DNA of 64,000 bases from Staphylococcus coagulans (GCF_002901995.1 NZ_PPQN01000001.1:25934-89933); one strand, 5' to 3'; positions 39,692 through 49,805 are shown, numbered from the stretch's first letter. Numbers and translations are program-made. Notes: generated by a model from the sequence alone, not told the origin.

Positions 39692-40987
39692 ATGCGTTAT
39701 AGTGAATCAATTAAAGCTTTTGAAAAAGCAGAAAAACTTATGCCAGGCGGTGTGAATAGTCCAGTTCGTGCTTTTAAATCTGTAGATACACCCGCTATTT
39801 TTATGGATCACGGCGAAGGAAGCCGTATCTATGATATAGACGGAAACGAATATATTGATTACGTTTTAAGTTGGGGCCCATTAATTTTAGGACATCGCGA
39901 CCCGAAAGTTATTGAAGAAATTCACAAAGTCGTTGACCGTGGAACTAGTTTCGGCGCTTCGACATTAGAAGAAAATCGTCTTGCTGAACTTGTGATTGAA
40001 CGTGTACCATCAATTGAAAAGGTTCGCATGGTTTCTTCTGGTACCGAAGCAACGTTAGATACATTGCGACTTGCCCGCGGATATACAGGTAAAAATAAAA
40101 TTATCAAGTTTGAGGGTAATTATCATGGTCATAGTGATTCTCTGTTAATCAAAGCAGGATCTGGTGTAGCAACACTAGGCTTGCCCGATTCTCCTGGGGT
40201 GCCTGAAGGGACAGCTAAAAATACAATTACCGTTCCTTATAATGATCTAGATGCGGTTCGCTATGCTTTTGAACAATATGGTGATGATATTGCAGCAGTT
40301 ATCGTAGAACCTGTATCAGGTAATATGGGCGTAGTGCCGCCTATTAATGATTTCTTACAAGGTTTACGTGACATCACACAAGAAAATGATGCATTACTTA
40401 TTTTTGATGAAGTCATGACAGGCTTTCGAGTAGGATACAATTGTGCACAAGGTTATTTTGATGTAATACCTGATTTAACATGTTTAGGTAAGGTTATTGG
40501 TGGCGGCTTACCTGTTGGTGCATTTGGTGGTCGTAAAGAGATTATGGATCATATCGCGCCAAGTGGTGATATTTACCAAGCAGGGACACTCTCAGGAAAC
40601 CCTCTAGCAATGACAAGTGGTTATATGACATTAAGTCAATTGACACCAGAAAGTTATGACTACTTTAATCAATTAGGTGATATGTTAGAAGAGGGACTTA
40701 AAGAAATCTTTAATCGCTATGATATTCCATTAACTGTTAACAGAGCAGGTTCAATGATAGGATTTTTCTTAAATGAAGGTCCTGTTACGAATTTTAAGGA
40801 AGCAAATGCTTCAGACCTTGAATTATTCCGCGTTCTTTATCGTGAGCTTGCAGAACAAGGTATCTTTTTACCTCCATCACAATTTGAAGGTATGTTTTTA
40901 TCAACGGCGCATACAAAAGATGATATTCAACAAACTTTAAAAGCATTTGATACAGCTTTAGAGCGAATTACAAAAGCAACTGAATAA
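39692..40987 (+). CDS. hemL: Glutamate-1-semialdehyde 2,1-aminomutase
   Basis: PLP enzyme that turns glutamate-1-semialdehyde into 5-aminolevulinate. The PLP lysine is Lys267 in [33 protein letters not shown] and FDEVMTGFR are the other cofactor motifs. Residue Thr in the ATLDT segment replaces the more usual Met/Ala neighbours, without obvious effect. 431 aa. AAGGAGG precedes ATG. Last gene of the heme operon; no strong terminator was found before the following membrane-protein gene, so read-through is possible. Confidence 0.97.
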   Translation: MRYSESIKAFEKAEKLMPGGVNSPVRAFKSVDTPAIFMDHGEGSRIYDIDGNEYIDYVLSWGPLILGHRDPKVIEEIHKVVDRGTSFGASTLEENRLAELVIERVPSIEKVRMVSSGTEATLDTLRLARGYTGKNKIIKFEGNYHGHSDSLLIKAGSGVATLGLPDSPGVPEGTAKNTITVPYNDLDAVRYAFEQYGDDIAAVIVEPVSGNMGVVPPINDFLQGLRDITQENDALLIFDEVMTGFRVGYNCAQGYFDVIPDLTCLGKVIGGGLPVGAFGGRKEIMDHIAPSGDIYQAGTLSGNPLAMTSGYMTLSQLTPESYDYFNQLGDMLEEGLKEIFNRYDIPLTVNRAGSMIGFFLNEGPVTNFKEANASDLELFRVLYRELAEQGIFLPPSQFEGMFLSTAHTKDDIQQTLKAFDTALERITKATE

Positions 40988-41092
40988 ATATGTGATTAAT
41001 TTTTATAACTATAAGTACTATAAATAATAAAATGCCAGTTTTATTGTTTATGATCATTAAAAACAAAAGTGCTTTAAATGATAGGAGGGACC

Positions 41093-42175
41093 ATGATACG
41101 AAAACACCACATTAATAATTTCATTGTACTTGGACTCTCAATCATTTTTGGCCTTATATTATTACGACTCCATTTAATGTTGCCATGGATGTTTGGACCG
41201 ATACTTGCCAGTTTATTTGTGATTAAAGTTTTGAAGTTAGAAGTGAATTGGCCACAATGGCTAAGCGAATTTGGACTTATCATGTTGGGCGTTCAAATTG
41301 GGACATCTTTTACAAAAACTGTAATCGATGATATTAAAAATGATTGGTTTTCAATTATATTAGTGAGCGTCTTGTTACTTGTTTTGTCTCTTATTGTTTC
41401 TATCGGCTTTAGAAAAATTGCAAAGGTCAATAGAGAAACAGCTTTATTAAGTGTCATACCAGGTGCATTAAGCCAGATGCTTGTGATGGCCGAAGAAAAC
41501 AAGCGCACAGATATACTTGTTGTCAGCCTGACACAAACGTCTCGTATTATATTTGTTGTTATTTTAGTTCCGTTTATCTCATATTTCTTTAAAGATGCAA
41601 ACGGTAGTCAGAAAGAAATGCAACAAATGCACCTGTTAACTGAAGTTTTAACATTCAAGGATATTTTAATCATTGGATTAGGTATTTGTGTTGTTTATAT
41701 TCTGATGAAGTGGATTCACTTTCCAACAAAAATGTTACTTGCACCTATTTTAGTGCTCATAGTTTGGAATATGGTAACTGAACGGACTTTTACGCTTGAT
41801 GCGCCAATTATTGCAGGAGCTCAAATTATCTATATGATTCGTGTAGGTATTCAAATTGCGCATTTAACTGAGCAACTTAAAGGCAGAATTGCAGTCGCAA
41901 TTGCGTATCAAAATATTTTACTTATATTTGGTACACTTTTAATGATCATTTTGATTCATTTATTTAATCCAGCGTCGATTAATAATCTGTTTTTAAGTGC
42001 AGCACCTGGGGGAATGAGTCAAATTGTATTAGTCGCATTAGATACCGGTGGAGATGTCGCTATGATTTCAAGCTATCATATTTTCCGTATATTCTTCATA
42101 CTCTTTCTGATTGCACCGTTAATCAGTTTTATATTTAAATATCAAGATCGTAAAAATAAAAGAAGTACGTCTTAA
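41093..42175 (+). CDS. AbrB-family (PF05145-type) membrane protein
   Basis: A 360-residue polytopic membrane protein with about ten hydrophobic segments in two similar halves. Each half carries a motif of the SVIPGALSQMLVMAEE / SAAPGGMSQIVLVALD kind, the hallmark of the duplicated AbrB/ammonia-monooxygenase-like membrane family. Despite its database name it is unlikely to be an AbrB transcription factor; a transport role is proposed for the family but the substrate is unknown. AGGAGGG is 3-5 bases before ATG 41093. The bidirectional terminator at 42202 follows. Confidence 0.82.
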   Translation: MIRKHHINNFIVLGLSIIFGLILLRLHLMLPWMFGPILASLFVIKVLKLEVNWPQWLSEFGLIMLGVQIGTSFTKTVIDDIKNDWFSIILVSVLLLVLSLIVSIGFRKIAKVNRETALLSVIPGALSQMLVMAEENKRTDILVVSLTQTSRIIFVVILVPFISYFFKDANGSQKEMQQMHLLTEVLTFKDILIIGLGICVVYILMKWIHFPTKMLLAPILVLIVWNMVTERTFTLDAPIIAGAQIIYMIRVGIQIAHLTEQLKGRIAVAIAYQNILLIFGTLLMIILIHLFNPASINNLFLSAAPGGMSQIVLVALDTGGDVAMISSYHIFRIFFILFLIAPLISFIFKYQDRKNKRSTS

Positions 42176-42201
42176 TGTAAATTAATTCATTTTATTCATT
42201 C

Positions 42202-42249
42202 AAAAGGGATAGCAATCACACTTTTTAAGGTGACTGCTATCCCTTTTTT
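42202..42249. terminator. Bidirectional terminator between AbrB-family gene and tag
   Basis: AAAAGGGATAGCA-A-TCAC (42202-42219) pairs with GTGA-C-TGCTATCCCTTTT (42230-42247). T-runs follow on both strands, serving the convergent genes. Confidence 0.9.
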
Positions 42250-42281
42250 CGTATTTTATTGATTTCATATTCATACATGTG

Positions 42282-42830
42282 TTAACGGTTCGGACAAGAA
42301 ATCAAATGGCTATTATAAAGGCCAGCAGCTTCCATAAAAGAAAACGCAGTTACAGGACCGATAAATTGAAACCCGTATTCTTTCAGTGACTTTGACAATT
42401 TCTTGGATGTTTCGTTCACTGTAATACGCGCTTCAACGGTTTCATATTGAAAATCAATGGGCGCACCATTAACAAATGACCATATAAAATGACTAAAGCT
42501 TTCATAGTCTTTTTCAATTTCAATAAAACCTTTGGCTTGAGAAACAATTGCTTCTAACTTTTTACGATGATGTATAATATTAGGGAATGACATCAATTGA
42601 TCGATATCTGATGATGTCATTTGTGCAATTTTATATGGATCAAATTGATAAAATGCTGATTTGTAAGCATCTTTCTTTTTGAGTATTGTAAGCCAAGATA
42701 AACCTGCATGTTGGGATTCTAATGCTAGAAGTTCAAATAGTGCGCGAGAATCATATAATGGCTTTCCCCAAAAGTGATCATGATAATCGATATATACTGG
42801 ATCTTGACTACCGAATGCACAGGGATTCAC
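42282..42830 (-). CDS. tag: DNA-3-methyladenine glycosylase I
   Basis: Removes 3-methyladenine from alkylated DNA. 182 aa with the Tag zinc residues: Cys4 (NPCAFG), His17 (YHDHFWG) near the N-terminus, and His and Cys in SHLISCP at the end. LESQHAGLSWLTIL and FSFMEAAGLYNSH are conserved. It starts at GTG (bases 42830-42828 on the minus strand) with AAGGAGG about 10 bases upstream. It is the only long minus-strand gene in the window and is divergent from valS. Confidence 0.95.
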   Translation of the reverse strand: MNPCAFGSQDPVYIDYHDHFWGKPLYDSRALFELLALESQHAGLSWLTILKKKDAYKSAFYQFDPYKIAQMTSSDIDQLMSFPNIIHHRKKLEAIVSQAKGFIEIEKDYESFSHFIWSFVNGAPIDFQYETVEARITVNETSKKLSKSLKEYGFQFIGPVTAFSFMEAAGLYNSHLISCPNR

Positions 42831-42849
42831 GTTTTTATACCTCCTTGTA

Positions 42850-42878
42850 TTGACTTCATTGTCGTTTCAGTATACTAT
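42850..42878 (+). promoter_or_regulatory. Promoter of the valS T-box leader
   Basis: TTGACT at 42850-42855 with overlapping -10 candidates TATACT (42871, 15-base spacer) and TACTAT (42873, 17-base spacer). It lies about 20 bases from the divergent tag start. Confidence 0.6.
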
Positions 42879-42889
42879 AAGAATTAAAT

Positions 42890-43123
42890 TAATAGTAGAA
42901 TTTGGGAAGAGTAGATGGTTGTCTTTTTTTAGAGAGTGTACGTTTGCTGAGAGTACATAAAAGACGTTATTGAAGGTAGCCCACGATGAACTTTAGCTGA
43001 AAGTAAAGTAGGTTAAAGCGTGTTATGAGCGTTAATCGTAAGAGTGCAATAGTGCGTACGCATTATTGAATTTAGGTGGTACCGCGGAACATCCGTCCTA
43101 TGATTAGGACAGGATGTTTTTTT
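42890..43123 (+). promoter_or_regulatory. T-box riboswitch controlling valS
   Basis: T-box sequence AGGTGGTACCGCGG at 43074-43087. Terminator ACATCC-G-TCCT (43089-43099) pairs with AGGA-CA-GGATGT, then seven T. Stem I has an AGAGAG bulge, a GTAC/GTAC distal stem and GTCTTTT/AAAAGAC upper helix. Valine codon candidates in the presumed specifier region are GTT right after AAAAGAC and GTA at 42976-42978; I cannot decide between them. Confidence 0.93.
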
Positions 43124-43141
43124 ATTTGAAGGAGGATTCTT

Positions 43142-45772
43142 ATGGAAATGAAACCAAAATATGACCCGCAAGAAGTTGAGGCGGGTCGATATCAAAAATG
43201 GGTAGAACAAGAGTTATTTAAACCTAATCAAAATTCAGAACAACCCACATATACAATTGTTATTCCACCGCCGAATGTAACTGGAAAATTACATTTAGGA
43301 CATGCTTGGGATACGACATTGCAAGATATTTTAACACGTATGAAACGAATGCAAGGTTATGAAACCCTTTATTTACCTGGTATGGATCATGCTGGAATTG
43401 CGACACAAGCAAAAGTTGAAGCAAAAATGCGAGAAGAAGGCATTTCGAGACATGATATTGGCAGAGAAAAGTTTTTAGAAAAAGCGTGGGATTGGAAAGA
43501 AGAATATGCCGATTTTATACGTCAACAATGGGCTAAACTCGGACTTGGCTTAGATTATTCGAGAGAGAGATTCACACTCGACTCTGGTTTAAGTCAAGCG
43601 GTACGTAAAGTATTTGTGGATATGTATAAGAAAGGATTAATTTACCGCGGTGAACGTATCATTAACTGGGACCCTGTAGCGAAAACAGCACTATCTGACA
43701 TTGAAGTCATTCACGAAGATGTTAATGGTAAATTCTATCATTTTAAATATCCGTTTGCGGATGGTGAAGGGTATATTGAAATTGCAACGACACGTCCAGA
43801 AACGATGCTAGGCGATACTGCAATCGTTGTACATCCTGATGATGCGCGTTACAAAGAAGTTATTGGTAAAAATGTTATTTTACCAATTGTTGGCCGTGAG
43901 ATTCCTGTTTTAGCTGATGAATATGTTGACCAAGAATTTGGAAGCGGGGCAATGAAAGTGACACCTGCACATGATCCAAATGACTTTGAAATTGGGAATC
44001 GTCATGACTTAGAACGTATTGTCGTAATGGATGAATCTGGATGTATGAATCAAGAAGCAGGGAAATACGCTGGTCTAGATCGCTTTGAATGTCGTAAACA
44101 ACTCGTTAAAGATTTGTTGGATCAAGGACTTGTAATTAAAATCGATGATCACGTACATTCAGTTGGACATTCTGAACGTTCGGGTGCTGTTGTTGAACCT
44201 TATTTATCGACACAATGGTTCGTTAAAATGGCACCATTAGCAGAACAAGCTTTGAATAATCAAAAAACAGATGGACGAATCGAATTCGTTCCTGCACGTT
44301 TTGAAAAAACTTTTAACCGTTGGATGGAAGAAATAAGAGATTGGACTATTTCTCGTCAACTTTGGTGGGGACATCAAATACCTGCTTGGTATCACAATGA
44401 AACAGGTGAGATTTATGTTGGTGAAAATGAGCCTGAAGACATTGAAAATTGGACACAAGATGAAGATGTATTAGATACTTGGTTTTCTAGTGCGTTATGG
44501 CCTTTTTCTACACTTGGGTGGCCTGACGAAACAGCTGAAGATTATCAAAGATTTTATCCAACACAAGTACTAGTAACAGGATATGATATTATTTTCTTCT
44601 GGGTAGCACGTATGATCTTCCAAGGTTTAGAGTTCACAGGTGAAAAGCCATTTAGTGATGTATTATTACACGGACTAGTACGCGCAGAAGATGGGCGTAA
44701 AATGAGTAAATCTTTAGGTAATGGTGTTGACCCAATGGATGTCATTGATCAATATGGTGCAGACAGTCTTCGTTATTTCTTAGCCACAGGATCTTCACCG
44801 GGGCATGATTTACGCTATTCAACTGAAAAAGTAGAGTCAGTTTGGAACTTTATTAACAAGATATGGAATGCTGCTCGATTTAGTTTAATGAATATTGGTG
44901 AAACATTCCGTTTTGAAGATATCGATTTATCTCAAAATCTATCAGTAGCAGATCAGTGGATTTTGACTCGTTTAAATGAAACAATCGAAACAGTGACTCA
45001 ATTAAGCGATAAATACGAGTTTGGCGAAGTTGGCCGTGTATTGTATAATTTTATTTGGGATGAGTTTTGTGACTGGTATATTGAAATGAGTAAAATACCA
45101 ATGAATGGTGACGACGAAGTACAGAAAAACGTAACACGCTCAGTGTTAAGTTATACTTTAGATCGCATGATGCGCCTGTTACATCCATTCATGCCATTCG
45201 TAACAGAACATATTTGGCAAAACTTGCCACATGAAGGTGAGTCTATAGTGACAAGTGCGTGGCCAACAGTTAATGATGCGTTTAATTTCGAAGAGAGTAA
45301 AGACGTTATGGAACAATTAGTTGAAATTATTAAATCTGTACGTCAGTCTCGTTTAGAAGTAAACACACCATTATCAAAAGAAATTCCGATTAAAATTAAA
45401 GCGAAAAATGAAAAAATTCAACAGTTATTGTTAGCAAACCAACACTATTTACAACGCTTCTGTAATCCGAGTGAACTCGAGATTGCCACTCAAATCGAAA
45501 TTCCTGATAAAGCAATGACATCTATCGTTGCAGCAGGTGAAGTCATTTTACCAATTGAAGGTTTAATTGATATGGATAAAGAATTAGAGCGTTTAGAAAA
45601 AGACCTAGAAAAATGGCAAAAAGAATTAGATCGTGTCAATAAAAAACTAGCAAATGAAAACTTTGTTAATAAAGCGCCGGAAAAAATTATTAATGAAGAG
45701 AAAGAGAAACAAGTCAAATACCAAGAAAAATATGATGGTGTTAAAGCAAGAATTGAACAATTAAAAGCGTAG
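43142..45772 (+). CDS. valS: Valine--tRNA ligase
   Basis: Class I synthetase for valine. 876 aa, as in S. aureus. HIGH-type motif HLGH (51-54, after PPPNVTGKL), KMSKS at 520-524, an inserted CP1 editing domain (about 180-380, with [13 protein letters not shown]) and a C-terminal coiled coil (about 805-876) that contacts tRNA. AAGGAGG precedes ATG. folC follows after 11 bases, so the T-box probably controls both genes. Confidence 0.98.
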   Translation: MEMKPKYDPQEVEAGRYQKWVEQELFKPNQNSEQPTYTIVIPPPNVTGKLHLGHAWDTTLQDILTRMKRMQGYETLYLPGMDHAGIATQAKVEAKMREEGISRHDIGREKFLEKAWDWKEEYADFIRQQWAKLGLGLDYSRERFTLDSGLSQAVRKVFVDMYKKGLIYRGERIINWDPVAKTALSDIEVIHEDVNGKFYHFKYPFADGEGYIEIATTRPETMLGDTAIVVHPDDARYKEVIGKNVILPIVGREIPVLADEYVDQEFGSGAMKVTPAHDPNDFEIGNRHDLERIVVMDESGCMNQEAGKYAGLDRFECRKQLVKDLLDQGLVIKIDDHVHSVGHSERSGAVVEPYLSTQWFVKMAPLAEQALNNQKTDGRIEFVPARFEKTFNRWMEEIRDWTISRQLWWGHQIPAWYHNETGEIYVGENEPEDIENWTQDEDVLDTWFSSALWPFSTLGWPDETAEDYQRFYPTQVLVTGYDIIFFWVARMIFQGLEFTGEKPFSDVLLHGLVRAEDGRKMSKSLGNGVDPMDVIDQYGADSLRYFLATGSSPGHDLRYSTEKVESVWNFINKIWNAARFSLMNIGETFRFEDIDLSQNLSVADQWILTRLNETIETVTQLSDKYEFGEVGRVLYNFIWDEFCDWYIEMSKIPMNGDDEVQKNVTRSVLSYTLDRMMRLLHPFMPFVTEHIWQNLPHEGESIVTSAWPTVNDAFNFEESKDVMEQLVEIIKSVRQSRLEVNTPLSKEIPIKIKAKNEKIQQLLLANQHYLQRFCNPSELEIATQIEIPDKAMTSIVAAGEVILPIEGLIDMDKELERLEKDLEKWQKELDRVNKKLANENFVNKAPEKIINEEKEKQVKYQEKYDGVKARIEQLKA

Positions 45773-45783
45773 GAGTCTTAGTT

Positions 45784-47052
45784 ATGAATTATCTAGACAG
45801 TTTATATTGGATACATGAAAGAACTAAATTCGGTATTAAGCCTGGCGTAAAACGCATGGAATGGATGCTCGAAAGACTGGGAAACCCTCAACACCGTATT
45901 AACGCCATTCATATTGGTGGGACTAATGGTAAAGGCTCTACTGTAGCATACATGCGTGAAGCATTAATGAAAAACGATTACCAAGTGGGTACATTTACGT
46001 CGCCTTATATAGAGACTTTCAATGAACGAATTAGTTTAAATGGTATACCCATTACGAACGATGAAATTGTAGCATTAGTTGAACGTGTTAAACCTGTAAG
46101 TGAAGCAATGGACAAAGAAACTGAATTGGGTGTAGCAACTGAATTCGAAATTATTACAACGATGATGTATTTATATTTCGGAGCAGTACATCCTGTCGAC
46201 TTTGTTATTGTGGAAGCAGGCTTAGGTGTTAAAAATGATTCTACAAATGTTATCCAACCGCTGATTAGCATCTTAACGAGTATTGGTTTAGACCATACCG
46301 ATATTCTTGGACAAACGTATCTTGACATTGCTAAAGACAAATCTGCAATCATAAAAGCCAACACCCCAATTGTTTACGCGATCAAAAACGAAGAGGCTTT
46401 AAAACTTTTTCGCGATACAGCAGAGAGACTGAACGCAAAAGCATTAGAATTTGATCGTGATATTTTAATTAAGTCTGAAGGGGATGAATTTACTTATCGC
46501 TATAAAGACTATGAATTAGGAAATCTAGCGCTTCATATGCTAGGAGAACATCAAAAAGAAAATGCCTCACTCGTCATAACAACTTTGATAGAATTATATG
46601 AGCAAAATGTCATCAATTTGGATTTCAACAAAATGATTGATGGCATTGAGCAAGCTTATTGGACAGGTCGTATTGAGCAAGTTTCAGAAGAGCCACTCAT
46701 CATTATTGATGGTGCACACAATAAAGAAAGTGTGGATGCATTGGTCGACACAATCGAAAAATATTATGATTTAGAAAAAGTAGATGTATTATTTGCTGCC
46801 ATTGAAGGCAAACCCATCCATCATATGCTTGATGCTTTTCAAAATATTGCTAAGCATATTTATGTCACAGGGTTTGATTTTCCAAAAGCTTTACCGAAAC
46901 AAACATTATATGATGAAGTTGAGTTCGGTAACAAATCGATCGTGGATGACTTTGTCGCATTTATTCGCGAATATAAAGGTGAGGCATTACTTATTACGGG
47001 TAGCCTTTATTTCATTAGTGAAATTAAATCTAAAATTGCATTTAACGCATAA
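45784..47052 (+). CDS. folC: Folylpolyglutamate synthase / dihydrofolate synthase
   Basis: Mur-ligase-family enzyme that adds glutamate to folates. P-loop HIGGTNGKGST (about 43-53), SPYIETFNERI, and the C-terminal domain with IIDGAHNKES. 422 aa. AGGAG precedes ATG. Placed directly behind valS as in many Firmicutes. Whether it is bifunctional cannot be told from sequence. Confidence 0.95.
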   Translation: MNYLDSLYWIHERTKFGIKPGVKRMEWMLERLGNPQHRINAIHIGGTNGKGSTVAYMREALMKNDYQVGTFTSPYIETFNERISLNGIPITNDEIVALVERVKPVSEAMDKETELGVATEFEIITTMMYLYFGAVHPVDFVIVEAGLGVKNDSTNVIQPLISILTSIGLDHTDILGQTYLDIAKDKSAIIKANTPIVYAIKNEEALKLFRDTAERLNAKALEFDRDILIKSEGDEFTYRYKDYELGNLALHMLGEHQKENASLVITTLIELYEQNVINLDFNKMIDGIEQAYWTGRIEQVSEEPLIIIDGAHNKESVDALVDTIEKYYDLEKVDVLFAAIEGKPIHHMLDAFQNIAKHIYVTGFDFPKALPKQTLYDEVEFGNKSIVDDFVAFIREYKGEALLITGSLYFISEIKSKIAFNA

Positions 47053-47059
47053 AAATAAG

Positions 47060-47109
47060 CCATTTCATAGCAGGTTAATGTGTATTGCCTGTTTATGAAA
47101 TGGTTTTTT
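47060..47109 (+). terminator. Intrinsic terminator of valS-folC
   Basis: CCATTTCATA-G-CAGG (47060-47074) pairs with CCTG-T-TATGAAATGG (47088-47103), then TTTTTT. Confidence 0.9.
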
Positions 47110-47152
47110 CAATTTGCTTAGTTTAGGTACGCTATATTTCATTTTTGCAAAT

Positions 47153-47182
47153 TTGACCCTTGAAATAACGACACGCTATAAT
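47153..47182 (+). promoter_or_regulatory. Sigma-A promoter of comC-radC
   Basis: TTGACC (47153-47158) and perfect TATAAT (47177-47182) with an 18-base spacer. No SigH-like competence motif was evident, so comC may be expressed from a vegetative promoter here. Confidence 0.68.
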
Positions 47183-47249
47183 GATGACACTCAAATGTTG
47201 ACGCCTAGAGTTGACACGTTTCGTAAATTCTTAGATACGAGGTGCTTAA

Positions 47250-47969
47250 TTGCAGTATTTTACGCTATTTCTTGTTGGCTGTATTTCTATGAGTTTTTTA
47301 CTTCAATTTGCTGAACATCCTAACCTGAAAATAAAGCATTTAATTAAAAGATCACGATGTATCCATTGCTTTCATCAACTTAAAATGACGGATCTCATAC
47401 CGATAGTTAGCTTCGTACTTTTCAGTGGACGTTGCCGCTATTGTAGCCAGCCAATTCCTAGATCGCTTTTAATTGGAGAATTACTGGGAGGGATATTGCT
47501 AGTCTATCCTACAATCTTTCCCATTTATGTATCAACTGAAATATTTTATGCAGTTGGACTGATGCTTTTAACAATTGGAGTGATTGATTTACATAGTATG
47601 ATTGTCCAACATCGCTTTTTAGTTTTACTTTTTGTTCTTCTGCTTTATTTATCGCATCACTTCTATGTTGATTTACAACATGTTATTTTATTTTTATCAC
47701 TCTTTTTTATAGGCCTCATTCAAAACCATTTAATTGGTTTTGGTGATATAAAATTATGCCTTGTGATGATTTTCTTTTTCCCAATGCCTTTTTTATATTT
47801 GTTTTTAGAGTTGATTTTTCCAGTCGGATGTTTCTTTTACCTGCTCACGCTTTTATTAAAATCAAAAATGACACATTGTATACCATTAGTTCCTTCTATA
47901 TTTGTATCATTTATATTGATCACCTCGTTTTATCCTCACTTAATTAATTTTTACGGAGGTATTCTATGA
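47250..47969 (+). CDS. comC: Prepilin peptidase (competence protein ComC)
   Basis: Aspartyl membrane protease that cleaves and methylates type IV prepilin-like ComG pseudopilins. 239 aa, highly hydrophobic, about seven or eight helices. The cytoplasmic zinc motif CIHC (37-40) with CRYC is present, as are the catalytic Asp in VIDLHS and the GFGD motif (FGDIK). It starts at TTG 47250 with GAGGTG (47239-47244) 5 bases upstream. Its stop overlaps the radC start (ATGA). The frame is intact. Confidence 0.93.
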   Translation: MQYFTLFLVGCISMSFLLQFAEHPNLKIKHLIKRSRCIHCFHQLKMTDLIPIVSFVLFSGRCRYCSQPIPRSLLIGELLGGILLVYPTIFPIYVSTEIFYAVGLMLLTIGVIDLHSMIVQHRFLVLLFVLLLYLSHHFYVDLQHVILFLSLFFIGLIQNHLIGFGDIKLCLVMIFFFPMPFLYLFLELIFPVGCFFYLLTLLLKSKMTHCIPLVPSIFVSFILITSFYPHLINFYGGIL

Positions 47970-48646
47970 CAAGAATACGTGATTTATCAATTGATGAAAA
48001 ACCTAAAGAACGTTTAATACAATTTGGTAGTCAAGCATTATCCAACACTGAGCTACTAGCAATTTTAATAAATACAGGGAGCAGAGGGCAATCTAGTATA
48101 GATATTGCTTCTAATATATTGTCTCAATGCCAGTCACTGTCACAAATCAAGAATTTATCTTTAGCAGAATTGGAATCATTTGAAGGGATTGGGAGAAATA
48201 AAGCTGTTACCCTTTTATCTGTATTTGAAATATGCCAGCGGTTAGCACAAGAAAAAACACGTACACTATCAGAACCAATACGCACACCACAACAAATAGC
48301 GGAACGTTTTTATCCCAAGTTTAATGGATGTCATCAAGAGCATTTTGTTCTTATTATATTAAACACAAAGCATCAAATTATTCACGAGCAAACTTTGTTT
48401 ATCGGTACATTGAATAGTGCAGTCATTCATCCTAGAGAAATTTTTAAAACAGCTTTAAAATGGTCGGCGCATGCCATTATTGTGCTGCATAATCATCCTT
48501 CTGGAGATGTTACGCCATCTAAAGCAGATATTGAAACGACTAAAAGACTGATTGGATGTGGAGAAGCGATGGGGATTGATGTGCTTGATCACATTATTGT
48601 AGGGGATAGCAACTATCTATCTATTTTAAGCGAGATTGACTTATAA
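47966..48646 (+). CDS. radC: RadC family JAB-domain protein
   Basis: 226 aa with an N-terminal helix-hairpin-helix region and a C-terminal JAMM metalloprotease-like motif HNHPSGDVTPSKAD. The original link to DNA repair has been questioned and the role is not settled. It starts four bases inside comC with AGGAGGT-like SD (CGGAGGT). In S. aureus comC and radC are also adjacent. Confidence 0.95.
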   Translation: MTRIRDLSIDEKPKERLIQFGSQALSNTELLAILINTGSRGQSSIDIASNILSQCQSLSQIKNLSLAELESFEGIGRNKAVTLLSVFEICQRLAQEKTRTLSEPIRTPQQIAERFYPKFNGCHQEHFVLIILNTKHQIIHEQTLFIGTLNSAVIHPREIFKTALKWSAHAIIVLHNHPSGDVTPSKADIETTKRLIGCGEAMGIDVLDHIIVGDSNYLSILSEIDL

Positions 48647-48650
48647 AGAC

Positions 48651-48682
48651 AAAAGGCTCATGCAACATTGCATGAGCCTTTT
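48651..48682. terminator. Perfect bidirectional terminator after radC
   Basis: AAAAGGCTCATGCAA (48651-48665) and TTGCATGAGCCTTTT (48668-48682) form a perfect 15-base inverted repeat. It can end radC on plus and the small ORF at 48687-48848 on minus. Confidence 0.9.
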
Positions 48683-48686
48683 GTTA

Positions 48687-48848
48687 CTAAAGTTGAAAAT
48701 TTCCAATAAGCCACGTACCAAATTTATAACATAAATATAAGGCTAATACAACTAATCCTACTTTTATTAGAAATCTTATTATTGTAATACTGACTCTGAA
48801 TAGCAAAACGATCAATAATATAATTAAAAATAATGTGAGAATACTCAT
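48687..48848 (-). CDS. Small predicted membrane protein (53 aa), unrecognised
   Basis: Reading minus from ATG at 48848 gives 53 residues to a TAG. A GGGAGTGA ribosome site lies about 5 bases upstream (48854-48861). Residues 3-16 (ILTLFLIILLIVLL) and about 29-40 (VGLVVLALYLCY) are hydrophobic, with Arg/Lys between, so two membrane helices are likely. The bidirectional terminator lies just beyond its stop. No good minus-strand -35 was found; TATTAT occurs about 20 bases before the SD. I do not recognise the family. Comparison with other staphylococci would decide. Confidence 0.62.
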   Translation of the reverse strand: MSILTLFLIILLIVLLFRVSITIIRFLIKVGLVVLALYLCYKFGTWLIGNFQL

Positions 48849-49020
48849 CAATGTCACTCCCTATATCTCTATAATAATCGTTTTGTATGAAAATAGCATC
48901 ATTCTAAAGTTATATTTATTTCATGCTTAAGATGGATGCTAAAATCAAATAAAGCCATTATAATGATAATACAATGAATGAAGTAAGATGAATATAATGA
49001 AAATATAGTGGAGGGCATGC

Positions 49021-49497
49021 ATGCGGATTTTTAAAAGCTTATTCAAACTACTCATGGTTGTCTTTTTATTTTTAGCCCTCGTTTTTACTGCATTAAAGTA
49101 TTTTCCTCAGATTAAAAATGAACCGTGGAATCCAATGAAAGATAAAGAAGTTTATCAAACGGTTGATAATGAAGGATATGAAATCCCAGTGAATGGTCGA
49201 AAATATGTTCAACAAGAAAATAACATGTTTAGAAATGTTCCCAAGAGTCAGATGAGAAATGTTTTTAATTGGGTAGATAAATACGAATTTATGCAAGTCA
49301 ATGATATGTCTCGTCTTGGTTATGATCAAGAATATTTAATAGCTGAAAGAGATTCCCAATTTATTTTGTACCGTTTCGGTGAGAAGAATATGCGAATTTA
49401 CACAACGGAGCACGATTTGTATGACGATTTAAATCAGCTTGGACATCCGATATCTTTGCAACCCTTAGAAGCTTATCAGCAAGATGAAGCTGATTAA
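49021..49497 (+). CDS. DUF4930-like membrane-anchored protein
   Basis: 158 residues with an N-terminal membrane helix (about 9-25, LLMVVFLFLALVFTALK) preceded by basic residues, then a polar domain of about 130 residues, presumably outside the membrane. GGAGGG is about 6 bases before ATG. The sequence resembles staphylococcal proteins I recall as DUF4930, found between radC and mreC; no function is known. A TATAAT at 48959-48964 may be its -10. Placement among envelope-shape genes is suggestive only. Confidence 0.7.
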   Translation: MRIFKSLFKLLMVVFLFLALVFTALKYFPQIKNEPWNPMKDKEVYQTVDNEGYEIPVNGRKYVQQENNMFRNVPKSQMRNVFNWVDKYEFMQVNDMSRLGYDQEYLIAERDSQFILYRFGEKNMRIYTTEHDLYDDLNQLGHPISLQPLEAYQQDEAD

Positions 49498-49580
49498 AAG
49501 TTCTCGATGGTAGCAAGTTTGAAAACAGAGTCTATTTACGTTAGGCTGTGATTGTGAAATCTCATAGAGGAGTGGTAAAA

Positions 49581-49712
49581 ATGAAAACTAATCATGCAAA
49601 ACAACAAAACGAGCAGCGAAAAGCACAAAGATTATTTTCTAAATGGCGTAAAAATGAAATCCTCTACAAAGAAGATCAAGAGGATCAACATTCAAAAGGG
49701 CAACGTCAGTAA
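49581..49712 (+). CDS. Small highly charged ORF (43 aa), unrecognised
   Basis: ATG 49581 has AGGAG (49568-49572) 8 bases upstream and encodes 43 residues rich in Lys, Gln, Arg and Glu (begins MKTNHAKQQNEQRKAQ). There is no membrane segment and the product would be mostly helical. It sits 83 bases after the DUF4930-like gene and is followed by a terminator at 49806. The strong ribosome site and clean termination support a real gene, but nothing identifies its role. Confidence 0.6.
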   Translation: MKTNHAKQQNEQRKAQRLFSKWRKNEILYKEDQEDQHSKGQRQ

Positions 49713-49774
49713 GAATAACTACAGATCAATCGTCAGTTAACTGCATGAGATTTTAACTATCATTTTGTAACTCA

Positions 49775-49789
49775 GTGATAAGTTATCAC
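49775..49789. repeat. Perfect 7-1-7 dyad GTGATAA-G-TTATCAC
   Basis: Fifteen bases, perfectly symmetrical, between the 43-aa ORF and its terminator. It contains the Fur-like half TGATAA but with the halves too close for a standard Fur box. Confidence 0.4.
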
Positions 49790-49805
49790 ATTCTAATTGA
49801 GAGAT

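Noticed and set aside
47114..47314. 66-aa ORF between folC and comC
   Set aside because: It has no ribosome site, lies across the comC promoter and overlaps comC in another frame.
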